A stretch of DNA of 64,000 bases from Acidocella sp. (GCA_026224875.1 JAMFRU010000008.1:1-64000); one strand, 5' to 3'; positions 16,544-26,767 are shown, counted from the first letter of the stretch. Made by a program: numbers and translations. Notes: generated by a model not told the origin, from the letters alone.

Positions 16544-17458
16544 TTACGCCTTGTTGAGATAGATATCGATAATCTTCTGCAACATTACCAGCGCCTCTTC
16601 ACGCGGGCGCTGGAACGTGTTGCGGCCGATGATCGAGCCATTGGCGCCACCATCGCGCAGGCCGCGCACTTCGTCGTACAGCCCGTCGAGGCTCTTGGCC
16701 TCGCCGCCCGAGAACACCACGATACGCTTGCCGGCGAAGCAGGATTGCACGACATGCGCCACGCGTTTGGCCATGGTCGAGGCATCGAAGCCCTCGTAGG
16801 ATTTTTTCGCGGCTTCCAGTGAGATCACATCGGTCGGCGGCTTCACCTTGATGATGTGGGCGCCAAGCAAAGCGGCCATATGCGCGGCATAGGCGCAGAT
16901 GTCCAAGGCGGTTTCGGCTTTTTTGTCGAGGTTCGGGCCGCGCGGGTAGGACCAGATCACCACGGCGAGGCCCGCGGCTTTGGCTTCCTCGGCGATCTCG
17001 CGGATTTCTTCGATCAGCTGAAAGGCGAATTCGGAGCCCGGATAGATGGTGAAGCCGACGGCCGAGCAGCCCAGGCGCAAAGCGTCATTCACCGAGCCGG
17101 TGAGGGCCTGGTCTTTATCCACGGCCAGCGAGTTGGAGGAGTTGAGCTTGAGGATGGTCGGGATCTGCCCCGCGAAGGTGGAGGCGCCCATTTCCAGCAT
17201 GCCGAGCGGGGCGGCGTAGGCCGAGAGCCCGGCGTCGATTGCCAGCTGGTAGTGGTAGAACGGGTCGTAGGCCGGGGGGTTGGGGGCGAAGGAGCGGGCC
17301 GGCCCATGCTCGAAACCCTGGTCCACGGGCAGAATAACCAGTTTGCCCGTGCCGCGCAGTTTGCCTGCCATGAGGATACGCGCCAGGTTGGTCTTGGTGC
17401 CCGGGTTGTCGCTCTCATAATGCGACAGGATTGTCTTCACTGCTTTGGTAATCGCCAT
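16544..17458 (-). CDS. fbaB: Class I fructose-bisphosphate aldolase (DhnA/FbaB family)
   Basis: 304 aa; ILPVDQGFEHGPARSF, YPRGPNLDKK, AAHIIKVKPPTD, VFSGGEAKSLDGLYDEV. Confidence 0.9.
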   Translation of the reverse strand: MAITKAVKTILSHYESDNPGTKTNLARILMAGKLRGTGKLVILPVDQGFEHGPARSFAPNPPAYDPFYHYQLAIDAGLSAYAAPLGMLEMGASTFAGQIPTILKLNSSNSLAVDKDQALTGSVNDALRLGCSAVGFTIYPGSEFAFQLIEEIREIAEEAKAAGLAVVIWSYPRGPNLDKKAETALDICAYAAHMAALLGAHIIKVKPPTDVISLEAAKKSYEGFDASTMAKRVAHVVQSCFAGKRIVVFSGGEAKSLDGLYDEVRGLRDGGANGSIIGRNTFQRPREEALVMLQKIIDIYLNKA

Positions 17459-17623
17459 TGCTATTCTACCCTCGTTGCAAAATCCTGGCGCTTCCTAGCC
17501 CATGGGTTGGTAAATGTCATCCGCATGGGCAGCACTTCGGCACCGTAAGAGCCAGTAAATATGCGCTAATACGGCGGAATCATGGTGCGGGCAGTGGGCC
17601 GGGGGTTAATTTTACCCCGGGGA

Positions 17624-18001
17624 TTACATTTGGTTGAGCCAGGCTTCCAGCCGGCGGGCAGCACCCGGCGCGGCCAGATCTAGTGCCGGGGGGGCTGCGG
17701 GCAGCAAGGCAGCACCTTGGGCTGCTGCATATTCCGCGACCTGATCCCAGGCGGGGCAGGGGGCGAGGATGATGCCGGGCAGGCCTAGCTTCAATCCCTC
17801 CCAGGCGCGGCCTGGAGCATTGGCGCAATCGAGAAACGCGGGGCCGGTGAAATTTGCCGCTGCTAGCAACGCCGCCCACCAACCGGCGCCGGCGTAAAGT
17901 GCCGCACCAGGGGCGGAGAGCAACATCACCGGCCGGTTTTGTGCCTGGGCCAAAGCGATGTGCGGCAGGCCGTGCACGATCGTTGCAGGCGGGTACGGCA
18001 T
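17624..18001 (-). CDS. Conserved hypothetical protein
   Basis: 125-aa ORF (MPYPPATIVHGLPHIALAQAQNRPVMLLSAPGAALYAGAGWWAALLAAA). Confidence 0.5.
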   Translation of the reverse strand: MPYPPATIVHGLPHIALAQAQNRPVMLLSAPGAALYAGAGWWAALLAAANFTGPAFLDCANAPGRAWEGLKLGLPGIILAPCPAWDQVAEYAAAQGAALLPAAPPALDLAAPGAARRLEAWLNQM

Positions 18002-18073
18002 GAAAAATCAGTTATCCACAGTTTGTCGGTCTTGCCTTGACCTTACACGGCGCGGTCGGGTTGAATAGCACCC

Positions 18074-18379
18074 ATGTCCGAGTCGGAATCAGAAGACGAA
18101 ATCCTCGACCGCATTGAAGCGGCCCTGCGCAAAATCGCGGGCGCGCCCGGTGCGGGACGCCTGTTGGAGGGCCATGCTCCTGAAAGCCATGCTTCTGAAA
18201 GCGATGCGCCTGACCGGGATGCGCTGACCGAGAAACTGGATGGGATTATCGCGCGGCTGCGCGATGGGCTGGGCTTATCATCGCGTGGGCTGGATAGCGT
18301 GCCGGCGCGGATTGTCTCGGAAGATGCGCCGCCACCGGATCTGGCGCCGCCCGAGATTTGGCCCGAGCGAGGAGAATAG
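18074..18379 (+). CDS. DUF4164-like small coiled-coil protein upstream of zapA
   Basis: 101 aa, directly upstream of zapA as is common in alphaproteobacteria. Confidence 0.5.
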   Translation: MSESESEDEILDRIEAALRKIAGAPGAGRLLEGHAPESHASESDAPDRDALTEKLDGIIARLRDGLGLSSRGLDSVPARIVSEDAPPPDLAPPEIWPERGE

Positions 18380-18381
18380 AC

Positions 18382-18708
18382 ATGGCGCATGTAACCATAC
18401 GGGTTAACGGCTATGCCTATACCGTGGGCTGCGAAGACGGGCAGGAGCAGCATCTTACCCAGATGGCGGCCGAAATCGAGCAACGCATCACCAGCATTAA
18501 AGCCATTGGCGGGCAGTCCGGCGAGGCGCGGCTGCTGATGCTGGCGGCTTTGCTGCTGGCCGATGAGCTGCATGACCAGCGCAATAATGCGGCCCCAAAA
18601 TTGCTCGAAGCCGAGCCCGTTAAGCCGGAGACCGGCGAGCGCCGGGCACGTTTGCGCCGTGTCGCCGCAAGGGCCGAAGAAATCGCGGCTGACCTGCTCG
18701 ACAGCTAA
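18382..18708 (+). CDS. zapA: Cell division protein ZapA
   Basis: MAHVTIRVNGYAYTVGCEDGQEQHLTQMAAEIEQRI...RLLMLAALLLADEL. Confidence 0.9.
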   Translation: MAHVTIRVNGYAYTVGCEDGQEQHLTQMAAEIEQRITSIKAIGGQSGEARLLMLAALLLADELHDQRNNAAPKLLEAEPVKPETGERRARLRRVAARAEEIAADLLDS

Positions 18709-18753
18709 TCGTTTTACCATTGCGGCCGCCTGCGCGGAGGCCTAGATTGGCAT

Positions 18754-18910
18754 TGGAGCTGCCCGGTTCGACAGGTAGCACATCCCCAGGGCCGTTAAGC
18801 ATCTCCCTAGGGAGCTGGCTCTGTCCGGGCTCTTGGCCCGGGTATCTGGCGCCCACCTGCACAAGCAGGCCTTGGGAGGATGTCATAGCCAACGGCCAGG
18901 GCGGCTCCAC
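18754..18910 (+). ncRNA. ssrS: 6S RNA
   Basis: Immediately 3' of zapA. Closing stem GGAGCUGCCC/GGGCGGCUCC; inner stem ACAUCCCCAGGGCC/GGCCUUGGGAGGAUGU; terminal hairpin CCGGGC-UCUUG-GCCCGG; large central unpaired region. ORFs called over it look spurious. Confidence 0.88.
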
Positions 18911-18952
18911 TTTACCCCTGCCGTATCAAATTTCCTATGCTAAAGCGGCAAT

Positions 18953-19354
18953 ATGGCAGGCGGATTCGAATGTTTGAGCGGGTTGTGGAACGGGCAATTC
19001 ACCTATCCACGAAATTTTGAGCCTGAATTTTTTACAGCTGTATTGCTCGAAACATCGGGTAGGCTCGGTGGCTCCACCCAAGAAGTTGCACGTGTTGGCC
19101 GCTCCCGGGGCCTGACATTGTATGCAACCATTCGTGGCGACCGGCACGGCGCCAAGGTGAGTTTTCGTAAGACCTACGAAAGTGAAACGCGCACGCATAG
19201 CGTTTTCTATGAAGGGACCGTAAATGCCGACGGCACCGAGATTGAAGGCCGTTGGAGCGTCCGCGAGAACTGGTCGGGACGCTTCCTGATGCTGCGTGAT
19301 GCCGGCCAATCGCAGGCCATAACGCGACGGATTTCCGAAAAACTCCCTGGTTGA
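18953..19354 (+). CDS. Hypothetical protein
   Basis: 133-aa ORF, WNGQFTYPRNFEPEFFTAVLLETSG...EIEGRWSV; beta-rich composition. Confidence 0.55.
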   Translation: MAGGFECLSGLWNGQFTYPRNFEPEFFTAVLLETSGRLGGSTQEVARVGRSRGLTLYATIRGDRHGAKVSFRKTYESETRTHSVFYEGTVNADGTEIEGRWSVRENWSGRFLMLRDAGQSQAITRRISEKLPG

Positions 19355-19432
19355 AACAAAAAAACCGTCTCAACACAAACGTTTATTGACCAAAACCAAG
19401 CATCCTGGCATCCTTGTTACTGGGAGAGCTGC

Positions 19433-19750
19433 ATGACACGTTCGGAACTTATTGCGGGGCTTGCGGAAGACAATCCACATTTGACTGTCGCGGATGTCGA
19501 ACGCATTGTTGCTGCCCTGTTCGATGAGATGACCTCGGCGCTTGCGCGCGGGGAGCGGGTGGAGCTGCGTGGCTTCGGCGCCTTCACCGTTAAACGCCGC
19601 CAGGCCCGCGCCGGGCGCAACCCGCGCACCGGCGAAACCGTCGATGTGGCGCAAAAATCCGTCCCCTTCTTCAAGGCTGGGAAGGAATTGCGCGAGCGGA
19701 TCAACAAAACCGCTGCGGCCCCCGCCGCGAAGAAGAAAACCGCTGAGTAG
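19433..19750 (+). CDS. ihfB: Integration host factor subunit beta
   Basis: 105 aa; [18 protein letters not shown]...[27 protein letters not shown]. Confidence 0.92.
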   Translation: MTRSELIAGLAEDNPHLTVADVERIVAALFDEMTSALARGERVELRGFGAFTVKRRQARAGRNPRTGETVDVAQKSVPFFKAGKELRERINKTAAAPAAKKKTAE

Positions 19751-20030
19751 GTTTTTCAATTATATCAAGCTGATACTCGGCTTTCTGGTTATTGTGGTGC
19801 TGGTGCTGTTTGTGCTGGCCAACCGCAGGCTGGTTACGCTTGGGATGTGGCCGTTCCCGGATGCGCAGGTCTGGCTCGGGCCGGCGATGGTGGCGGGCGT
19901 GGCGGGCGGCTTCATCCTTGGGCTGCTGGCGCATATGCCGCGGCATTTCTCTTTGCGGCGCCGTGCGCGCAATGCCGAAAAGCGCTTAGCACAGCTGACC
20001 CCCGCACAGGATTCCGGTAAAGTCGATTAA
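19743..20030 (+). CDS. lapA: LapA/DUF1049 family membrane protein, probable CTG start overlapping ihfB stop
   Basis: [38 protein letters not shown]; no suitable ATG/GTG/TTG before the first TM. Confidence 0.7.
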   Translation: MSRFFNYIKLILGFLVIVVLVLFVLANRRLVTLGMWPFPDAQVWLGPAMVAGVAGGFILGLLAHMPRHFSLRRRARNAEKRLAQLTPAQDSGKVD

Positions 20031-20716
20031 TGAGCAGAAGACTTATTGCGGCGATCGACACGCCGGAGCTGGACCGGGCAGGCGCTCTTGTGCGCGGGCT
20101 GTCGCCGCATTGCGGGCTGGTGAAGCTGGGGCTGGAGTTTTTTTTGCGGCACGGCCCGGCGGGGTTTGCCGAGGCGGCGCAAGGCCAGCCGATTTTCCTC
20201 GACCTCAAACTGCATGATATTCCCAATACGGTAGCCGGTGCGGTGCGCTCGCTGCTGCCTTTGGGGGCGGAGATGCTCACCATTCATGCCGGAGGCGGGG
20301 CCAAGATGATCGCGGCGGCCGTTGCAGCGGCCGGGACCGCCACGTGGAGCCCCAAAATTCTGGCTGTGACGGTGCTGACCAGCCTGGATGAGGCGGCCCT
20401 TGCCGAGATCGGCGTGGCCGGCGGCCCGGCGCAGCAGGTACTGCGGCTGGCGCGCGTGGCGCTGGATAATGGCGCCGATGGTCTGGTGTGCTCGCCGCAT
20501 GAGATTGCGCTGCTGCGCGACGCGTTCGGCGCCAGGCCCATTTTGGTGGTGCCTGGCATTCGTCCGGCAGGCGCGGCGCTGGGCGATCAGGCACGGGTGA
20601 TGACGCCGGAGCAGGCGGTGAAGGCTGGGGCGGATTACATCGTCGTTGGCCGGCCGATTACCGAGGCGGCGGACCCGGTGGCAGCGGCGGCGGCGATTGC
20701 CGCTTCGATACGATGA
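20030..20716 (+). CDS. pyrF: Orotidine 5'-phosphate decarboxylase
   Basis: 228 aa; [37 protein letters not shown]. Confidence 0.95.
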   Translation: MSRRLIAAIDTPELDRAGALVRGLSPHCGLVKLGLEFFLRHGPAGFAEAAQGQPIFLDLKLHDIPNTVAGAVRSLLPLGAEMLTIHAGGGAKMIAAAVAAAGTATWSPKILAVTVLTSLDEAALAEIGVAGGPAQQVLRLARVALDNGADGLVCSPHEIALLRDAFGARPILVVPGIRPAGAALGDQARVMTPEQAVKAGADYIVVGRPITEAADPVAAAAAIAASIR

Positions 20717-21363
20717 GCCCCGTTTCGAAAAAACTGGTCAAAATCTGCGGCATCAACAGTCCCGAGGCGTTTGATGCGGCGGTCGAGGCCGGTGCGGATT
20801 ATCTCGGCTTCGTCTTCTTCCCGGCCTCGCCACGCTATGTCACCCCGATGGATGCCGCTATTCTGTCCGCCCGGCATGAGGGCGCAAAACCATTCCGGGT
20901 CGGGCTGTTCGTCAACCCGGGGTTTGATGAGGTCGATGCGGTTTTGCAGGATATCTCGCTCGATATTCTGCAAATCCACGCCAACCCGTCGCTTATCGCC
21001 GCATTGCGCGACCGTTTCGGCCGGCCCGTATGGCGCCAGCTTGGCGTGACCACAGCCGCGGATTTTCCGGACCCGAAAGAATACGCCGACGGTTTCATCG
21101 TCGAGGCCAAGCCGCCAGCCGGTGCAACAAGGCCGGGCGGTAACGCCGTGCAAGCCGACTGGCCCTTGCTCGCAACATTCCACCCCGCAAAACCTTGGCT
21201 GGTGGCCGGTGGCCTACGTCCGGACAACGTAACCGAAGCGCTGCGCATCACCGGCGCCCCAGGTGTAGACGTCTCCTCAGGCGTAGAAACCGCCCCCGGC
21301 AAAAAATCCCCTGACCTCATCCGCCAATTCATCGCCGCTGCGCGGGCCGAGGGCGTTCGGTAG
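20713..21363 (+). CDS. trpF: Phosphoribosylanthranilate isomerase
   Basis: 216 aa; [51 protein letters not shown]. Confidence 0.95.
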   Translation: MSPVSKKLVKICGINSPEAFDAAVEAGADYLGFVFFPASPRYVTPMDAAILSARHEGAKPFRVGLFVNPGFDEVDAVLQDISLDILQIHANPSLIAALRDRFGRPVWRQLGVTTAADFPDPKEYADGFIVEAKPPAGATRPGGNAVQADWPLLATFHPAKPWLVAGGLRPDNVTEALRITGAPGVDVSSGVETAPGKKSPDLIRQFIAAARAEGVR

Positions 21364-21398
21364 GAAAAAGGCCAGGGCAGAGCCCTGGCCTTTTTCCT
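21362..21398. terminator. Bidirectional terminator between convergent genes
   Basis: AGGAAAAAGGCCAGGGC-AGA-GCCCTGGCCTTTTTCCT, 17-bp perfect arms, overlapping both stop codons. Confidence 0.88.
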
Positions 21399-22161
21399 AC
21401 CGAACATACTCCCGCACGAGCGGCTCCAGGGCTACCGCCATGCGGGCCATGGTGGCGCTGTTGGGGTGCAGTGGCGGGTCTGGTGGGGTTAGGTGGGGGT
21501 CGATGTAATAGGCCGCGTTTATTCGGCCATCGGTTAGGAATAGGGGCGCCAGATCGACGAAGGTGACATGCGGGCTGCCGGCGTAGGCGCGGGCGAGGGC
21601 GGCGTTGGTGGTTGCGGTTTGCTCGTCCACCCAGGCGGAGCGGATGGAGGGCAGCACGCCGATGAGTACGATATGCGCGCCCGGCAGGCGCTTATGTGTC
21701 ATGCGCACTACGGATTCGATGCCGGGCACGGTCATTTCCGCATTCCAATGCACATGGCCGAAATTATTCGCGCCGATCAGAATGATCGCGAGCTGCGGGT
21801 GCAGCCCGGCCACCTGGCCGTGGCCGAGCCGCCAGATCAGGCTGGCCGTGGTATCGCCGCGAAAGCCGAAATCCAGCGCGTTGTAGGGGCCGTAATACTG
21901 CTCCCAGACGGGCAGGTAATTATCGTAGCCATGGCCGCCCGGGTATTGCCAGAACTGCGAGATCGAGTCGCCTAGCCAGATTATTTTGGCATTCGGGGTT
22001 TCGCGCGCCTGGTTCAGGGTCAGCTCCCAGCGCTCGTGCCACCAGGGCAGGGCCAGCCGGTCGATCGGTGCTTCGGCCATGTTGGTGGTTGCCCAGGCCG
22101 CTTGGGGCAGCGTGCCGGGCAGCAGCAGGAGCAGGGCAGCGAGGAGCAGTTTACGCATCAT
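21397..22161 (-). CDS. SGNH/GDSL hydrolase, secreted
   Basis: KIIWLGDSISQFW, GDTTASLIWRLG, ILIGANNFG, DPHLTPPD; signal peptide MMRKLLLAALLLLLPGTLPQAAWA. Confidence 0.82.
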   Translation of the reverse strand: MMRKLLLAALLLLLPGTLPQAAWATTNMAEAPIDRLALPWWHERWELTLNQARETPNAKIIWLGDSISQFWQYPGGHGYDNYLPVWEQYYGPYNALDFGFRGDTTASLIWRLGHGQVAGLHPQLAIILIGANNFGHVHWNAEMTVPGIESVVRMTHKRLPGAHIVLIGVLPSIRSAWVDEQTATTNAALARAYAGSPHVTFVDLAPLFLTDGRINAAYYIDPHLTPPDPPLHPNSATMARMAVALEPLVREYVR

Positions 22162-22991
22162 ATGTGCAGCAATAGCAGCACAAAACTGCCCGTGCCGAAA
22201 GCCGCGCAATACCAGGCGAAGGGCCGTAAAGCCCAGGTATCGTGGCTCTTGAAGTAACGCATGAGGAAACCCGTGCTGGCAAAGGCGACGATGCCCGCCA
22301 CCACTGCTGCCAGCAGCGACATGCCGAACAGCGCATGCAGCTCGTGGTTATGGATCAACTTGGGCACTTCACCGAGCCCGGCCGCGAGAATTGCCGGTGT
22401 GCCGATGAGGAAGGAGAATTTGGCGGCACCTTCATGGTCGATGCCGCGGTACAGCGCGCCCACCATGGCGGCACCGGAGCGCGAGAGGCCGGGCAAGAAG
22501 GCCAGGCATTGGAACAGGCCGATGACCAGGGCGTCCTTGTAGTCCATTTCGCCGCCGCGCAGGGTTTTGCCGCGAAACCGCTCGCTGAGCAGCAGCATGG
22601 CCGCGTTGAGGACGAGAAATACGCAGGCCAGCAACGGCGCGCCAAATAAATGCGTCAGCGGCTTTTTCAGCAGCACGCCCACGACGATGAGCGGCAGGGT
22701 GGCCACGATCAGCTTGCCGAGCACGGCGCGGGCCGCCACCGTCTGCGCCTCATAGCCACGGCCGAGCGCGCCGGAGATGATCGAGGTCCAGTCCTTCGAG
22801 AAATAGGCGAACAGCCCGACTGCTGTGCCGAGATGCAGCATCACCAGAAACGGCAGGAACCCCGGCCCCTTTTGGTCGATGCCCCAATGCAGCAGGGCCG
22901 GCACGATAACCGCATGCCCCAGGCTGCTGACGGGGAATAATTCCGTAGCTCCCTGCAGAATGGCGAACAGGACGGCATGCAATAAATCCAT
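22158..22991 (-). CDS. uppP: Undecaprenyl-diphosphatase
   Basis: 277 aa; ILQGATELFPVSSLGHAVIVP; FLPGLSRSGAAMVGALYRGI. Confidence 0.93.
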   Translation of the reverse strand: MDLLHAVLFAILQGATELFPVSSLGHAVIVPALLHWGIDQKGPGFLPFLVMLHLGTAVGLFAYFSKDWTSIISGALGRGYEAQTVAARAVLGKLIVATLPLIVVGVLLKKPLTHLFGAPLLACVFLVLNAAMLLLSERFRGKTLRGGEMDYKDALVIGLFQCLAFLPGLSRSGAAMVGALYRGIDHEGAAKFSFLIGTPAILAAGLGEVPKLIHNHELHALFGMSLLAAVVAGIVAFASTGFLMRYFKSHDTWALRPFAWYCAAFGTGSFVLLLLHI

Positions 22992-23105
22992 GATTACTCC
23001 TAAGGTCGCTGGACCGGCGCGTTGTTCGCTGCATTGCAGAATTTTCCCGTGGCGTTAAGCCAGGGGGATGCGGAATTGCCGAAATCTTAATGTGTGGGGC
23101 CCGGC

Positions 23106-24320
23106 ATGTTGAGTACTTTATTCATTGTGCTGGTCTCTCTGGCGGGGATTTTGCTCCGCCCGTTCGGCCTGCGCGAGGCCTGGCCGGCCATGGCTGGGGC
23201 GGTGGCGCTGGTGGTGTGCGGCCTGCTGCCGCTGCCCGAGGCGTTGCGCGCGGCGGGGCAGGGGTGGGATGTTTACCTTTTCCTGGCCGGGATGATGCTG
23301 TTGGCCGAGCTGGCGGCTTTGGAGGGCGTGTTCGATTGGGCGGCCTGCCTGGTTGCGCGTGCCGCCCGCGGCTCGTCACTGCGGCTGTTCTGTTATGTGT
23401 ATGTGCTGGCGGTGTTCATAACCGCGTTTCTCTCCAACGATGCCACGGCGGTGGTATTTACCCCGGCGGTGGCGGCGATGGCGCGCGCGGCGGGGGTGGG
23501 GGCAAAAATGCCGTATCTGCTCATCTGCGCTTTTGTTGCCAATGCTGCCTCGTTTGTGCTGCCCATCGCCAACCCGGCCAATCTGGTGGTGTACGGGGCG
23601 GCGATGCCGGATTTGTGGCAATGGCTGCGGCTGTTTGCGTTGCCCTCGGCGGCGGCAATTCTCGGCACGTTTTTGTTGCTTTGGGCCAGCCAGGCCGGGG
23701 CATTGCGCCAGCCACTTGCCGTGCCGGCGCGGCAAACCCTGCAAACGAGCGGGCGGCTGACCCTGGCTGGGCTTGGCGTGATGGCGGCACTGCTGCTGGT
23801 TGCCTCGGCGCTGGGCTGGCATCTTGGCCCTCCCACTTTTGCCGCCGGCGTGCTTACGTCCGCTTTGGTGCTGGCGCGGGGTAAAAAATCGCCCTGGCCG
23901 GTGCTGCGCGGCGTGTCCTGGAGTGTGCTGCCTTTGGTTGCCGGGTTGTTTGTTATGTTGGGCGCGTTGGACCGGCTGGGGCTGGCCGATGCGCTTAGCC
24001 GGGAGGTGGCGCGTTTTGGTCCATTCCAGCTCGGCGCGGCGCTGGCGGTATTGTGCAACCTCGTAAATAACCTGCCCGCCGGGCTGCTCGCTGGCCATGT
24101 GCTTGCGGCCGCTGCCCCGCATATTAAAGCTGCCGCCCTCATCGCGGTCGATCTTGGCCCTAACCTCTCCATCAGCGGTTCGCTTGCCACCATCCTTTGG
24201 CTCACCGCCTTGCGCCGCCATGGCGAGCACATCAGCGCCTGGGGATTTCTGCGTTTAGGGTTGGTGATAATGCCACCCGCTTTGGTCTTCGCACTTTATG
24301 CCTTGCGTTTCGCGGTCTAA
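23106..24320 (+). CDS. ArsB/SLC13-like anion permease
   Basis: ~404 aa multi-TM; FITAFLSNDATAVVFTPAVAAM; NLVNNLPAGLLAGHVL. Confidence 0.78.
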   Translation: MLSTLFIVLVSLAGILLRPFGLREAWPAMAGAVALVVCGLLPLPEALRAAGQGWDVYLFLAGMMLLAELAALEGVFDWAACLVARAARGSSLRLFCYVYVLAVFITAFLSNDATAVVFTPAVAAMARAAGVGAKMPYLLICAFVANAASFVLPIANPANLVVYGAAMPDLWQWLRLFALPSAAAILGTFLLLWASQAGALRQPLAVPARQTLQTSGRLTLAGLGVMAALLLVASALGWHLGPPTFAAGVLTSALVLARGKKSPWPVLRGVSWSVLPLVAGLFVMLGALDRLGLADALSREVARFGPFQLGAALAVLCNLVNNLPAGLLAGHVLAAAAPHIKAAALIAVDLGPNLSISGSLATILWLTALRRHGEHISAWGFLRLGLVIMPPALVFALYALRFAV

Positions 24321-24344
24321 ACGGTTGCGGGCAGGAGGCTGTTC

Positions 24345-25796
24345 ATGAGTTTGGCACGGGGGGCGGCGCGCGGGGTCGCGTGGAATTTCGCCACCGTGCT
24401 GGCTGAGCGCAGTTTCGGTTTCCTCATCCTTGGCTTGCTTTTGCGCGTTATTCCGGCCTCGGTGGTCGGGCTTATCGCCATCGCTTCGGCCATTTCGGAC
24501 CTTGCACGCGTTGTGGCCAATTCCGGTGCCGCCGAGCAGGTGCAGGCCAGCCCGGGTGATAAAACGGTGGAGGCGGGTGCCTTCTGGAGCCAGTTTTTGG
24601 CCTCGCTGCTATTCATGGCGGCGCTGTATGTTGCCGCCCCTTATCTCGCCCGCCTGTATCACGAGCCCGTCCTCACCATGGTGTTGCGCGTCATGGGGCT
24701 CAACGTGGTGATGACCTGCTTCTTGCTGGTCCCCTCGGCCCGGCTCGCCTCGCAATTCCGCTTCAAGGCGCTGGGGCTGATGTCGCTCGGCAGCACGATT
24801 ATCGGCGGGCTGGTGGCTCTGCCCTTTGCCTATGCCGGGCATGGGGTGCTGGCGATGATGTATCAGCGCATGGCGGGCGTGGGGTTCTACGCCATCGGCG
24901 CTTCCATCGTCGCGCGCTGGGTGCCGGGCCGCCCGCCTTCCTTCGCGGTGTTACGGGAGTCATTTCGCTTCTCGCTGCCGCTGATGGAAGCCACTTTCGT
25001 CGATTATATCGCGGTCACCGGCTATGTGATGCTGGTAGGTCTGCGCATGCCGGTGGCGGCGTTGGGGGAGTTCCGCATCGCCCAGCGCTTAGCGGAAGTG
25101 CTGCAGGAGATCGCCTTCATGCCGGCGCGCAAAGTGTTCATGCCGGTGTTCGTGGCGGTGCGGGACGATAAGGACCGCCGCTTCGAGACCACCAAGCAGA
25201 TGCTCGATGTGCTCTCTTTCGCCATCTTCTTTGTGTGCGCGGTATGCGGGGCGGCGGCCAAACCCATCGTGCTGCTGATGTTCGGTGCCAGATGGCATGC
25301 CGCCGTGCCGGTATTCGCGATCATTACGCTGATGGCCCCGGCCGTGGCGCTGTATAGCGTTATTAACCCGTTGCTTACCGCCGCCGGGCGCACGCGCCTG
25401 GTCTCGATTTACGCCTGGGCAAATGTTGCCACGATCGCCGCCGCCGCTTGGTTCGCTTCTCCTTACGGGTTGCTGGCCTTGGCTTGGGCGTTGGCCGGGC
25501 GTGGGGTTACGGCGGTTATCTTGTTTGTATTCGCCATGCGCCAGGGGTTGGAGCGCCCGGCCGGCCCGATATTGCGCCTGTTGGTGCTCCCGACCATCGC
25601 ACTGGCTGCTTCCCGGCTGGTGGCGTATCTGGTGCTACGCGCTCTGCCCGGGCTGGAGCTGATACCGCAATTGCTGGTCGCGGTGGGCGTTTCCGCCGGG
25701 GCGTTCGCAGGCATTGCCCTCATCATGGCGCCGCAGCGCATCGCCGAAATGATTCTTCGCCTGCGCCAGGCGTTACTTGGCGTGCAACCGGTGTGA
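24345..25796 (+). CDS. Oligosaccharide flippase / polysaccharide biosynthesis (Wzx-like) protein
   Basis: 483-aa multi-TM MATE/Wzx-like protein. Confidence 0.78.
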   Translation: MSLARGAARGVAWNFATVLAERSFGFLILGLLLRVIPASVVGLIAIASAISDLARVVANSGAAEQVQASPGDKTVEAGAFWSQFLASLLFMAALYVAAPYLARLYHEPVLTMVLRVMGLNVVMTCFLLVPSARLASQFRFKALGLMSLGSTIIGGLVALPFAYAGHGVLAMMYQRMAGVGFYAIGASIVARWVPGRPPSFAVLRESFRFSLPLMEATFVDYIAVTGYVMLVGLRMPVAALGEFRIAQRLAEVLQEIAFMPARKVFMPVFVAVRDDKDRRFETTKQMLDVLSFAIFFVCAVCGAAAKPIVLLMFGARWHAAVPVFAIITLMAPAVALYSVINPLLTAAGRTRLVSIYAWANVATIAAAAWFASPYGLLALAWALAGRGVTAVILFVFAMRQGLERPAGPILRLLVLPTIALAASRLVAYLVLRALPGLELIPQLLVAVGVSAGAFAGIALIMAPQRIAEMILRLRQALLGVQPV

Positions 25797-25850
25797 TCAC
25801 GCCCAATTTTCTTGCTCAGGCGCCCCGTTGCTGGTTGAATGGCGTAACCC

Positions 25851-26729
25851 ATGATCATTGACCCGCCCTTCACTTTGTCGCAGCCGGCCCGCCAGTGTGC
25901 TGCGCTGGTATTGACCTCGCCGCATTCCGGACGGCGCTATAACGCCGGCTTCCTGGCGCAGGCGCGGCTGGACGCGCAAAGCCTGCGCCGCTCGGAAGAT
26001 AGTTTCGTCGAAGAACTGTTCGCCGCAGGCCCGAGCCTGGGGATTCCGCTCCTGGCCGCTGAATTTCCCCGTGCCTGGTGCGATGCCAACCGCGAGCCGT
26101 GGGAGCTGGACCCGGCGATGTTCTGCGACAGCCTGCCCGATTACGCCAACACCACCAGCCCGCGCGTGGCGGCCGGGCTCGGCACGGTGGCGCGAATCGT
26201 GGGCGCCGGCGAGGCGATTTACGGCAAAAAACTGCGCTTCGCCGATGCCAAATCCCGCATCGATACTTGCTGGCGGCCGTTTCACGAGGCGCTGGCCCAG
26301 CTCATCGAGGATACCGTGGCGCGCTTCGGCCATTGCCTGGTGCTCGACTGCCACTCCATGCCGACCCCGCTCGGCCGCATGGCGGCACGCGCCGATGTGG
26401 TGCTGGGCGACGGGCATGGCACGAGCTGTGGTGCCGCCTGGTCCGATTTTGTCGAGGCCGCACTTGGCGGGCAGGGCTACCATGTGCGGCGCAACGACCC
26501 CTATGCCGGGGGTTTTATCACGCGCCATTATGGCCGCCCGCGCGAGGGTGTGCAGGTGCTGCAGCTGGAACTCGCGCGGTCTTTATACATGCAGGAGAGG
26601 CAGTTTACCCGCGGGCCGCAGTTTGGGGCAACGCAGGAGCGTATGTCCACGTTGTTAGCCGGGCTGGTGGAGGCGGTGCAGCTCTGGGGTGCGGCCGGGC
26701 CCGACATGAGGGCAGCGGCGGCCGAATAG
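25851..26729 (+). CDS. N-formylglutamate amidohydrolase family protein
   Basis: 292 aa; VLTSPHSGRRY, EDSFVEELF, LVLDCHSMPTPLG, GGFITRHYGRP. Confidence 0.88.
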   Translation: MIIDPPFTLSQPARQCAALVLTSPHSGRRYNAGFLAQARLDAQSLRRSEDSFVEELFAAGPSLGIPLLAAEFPRAWCDANREPWELDPAMFCDSLPDYANTTSPRVAAGLGTVARIVGAGEAIYGKKLRFADAKSRIDTCWRPFHEALAQLIEDTVARFGHCLVLDCHSMPTPLGRMAARADVVLGDGHGTSCGAAWSDFVEAALGGQGYHVRRNDPYAGGFITRHYGRPREGVQVLQLELARSLYMQERQFTRGPQFGATQERMSTLLAGLVEAVQLWGAAGPDMRAAAAE

Positions 26730-26767
26730 GCGGGCAATCAGCCAAGCTGAATAATCCCATAAAAAAA

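Noticed and set aside
18720-18977. 85-aa and 96-aa ORFs over the zapA downstream region
   Set aside because: They overlap the well-supported 6S RNA structure and have no family resemblance.
23376-24230. Long antisense ORFs opposite the permease, efflux and other genes
   Set aside because: Typical GC-rich shadow ORFs with Arg/Pro-rich low-complexity translations; sense genes have clear families.
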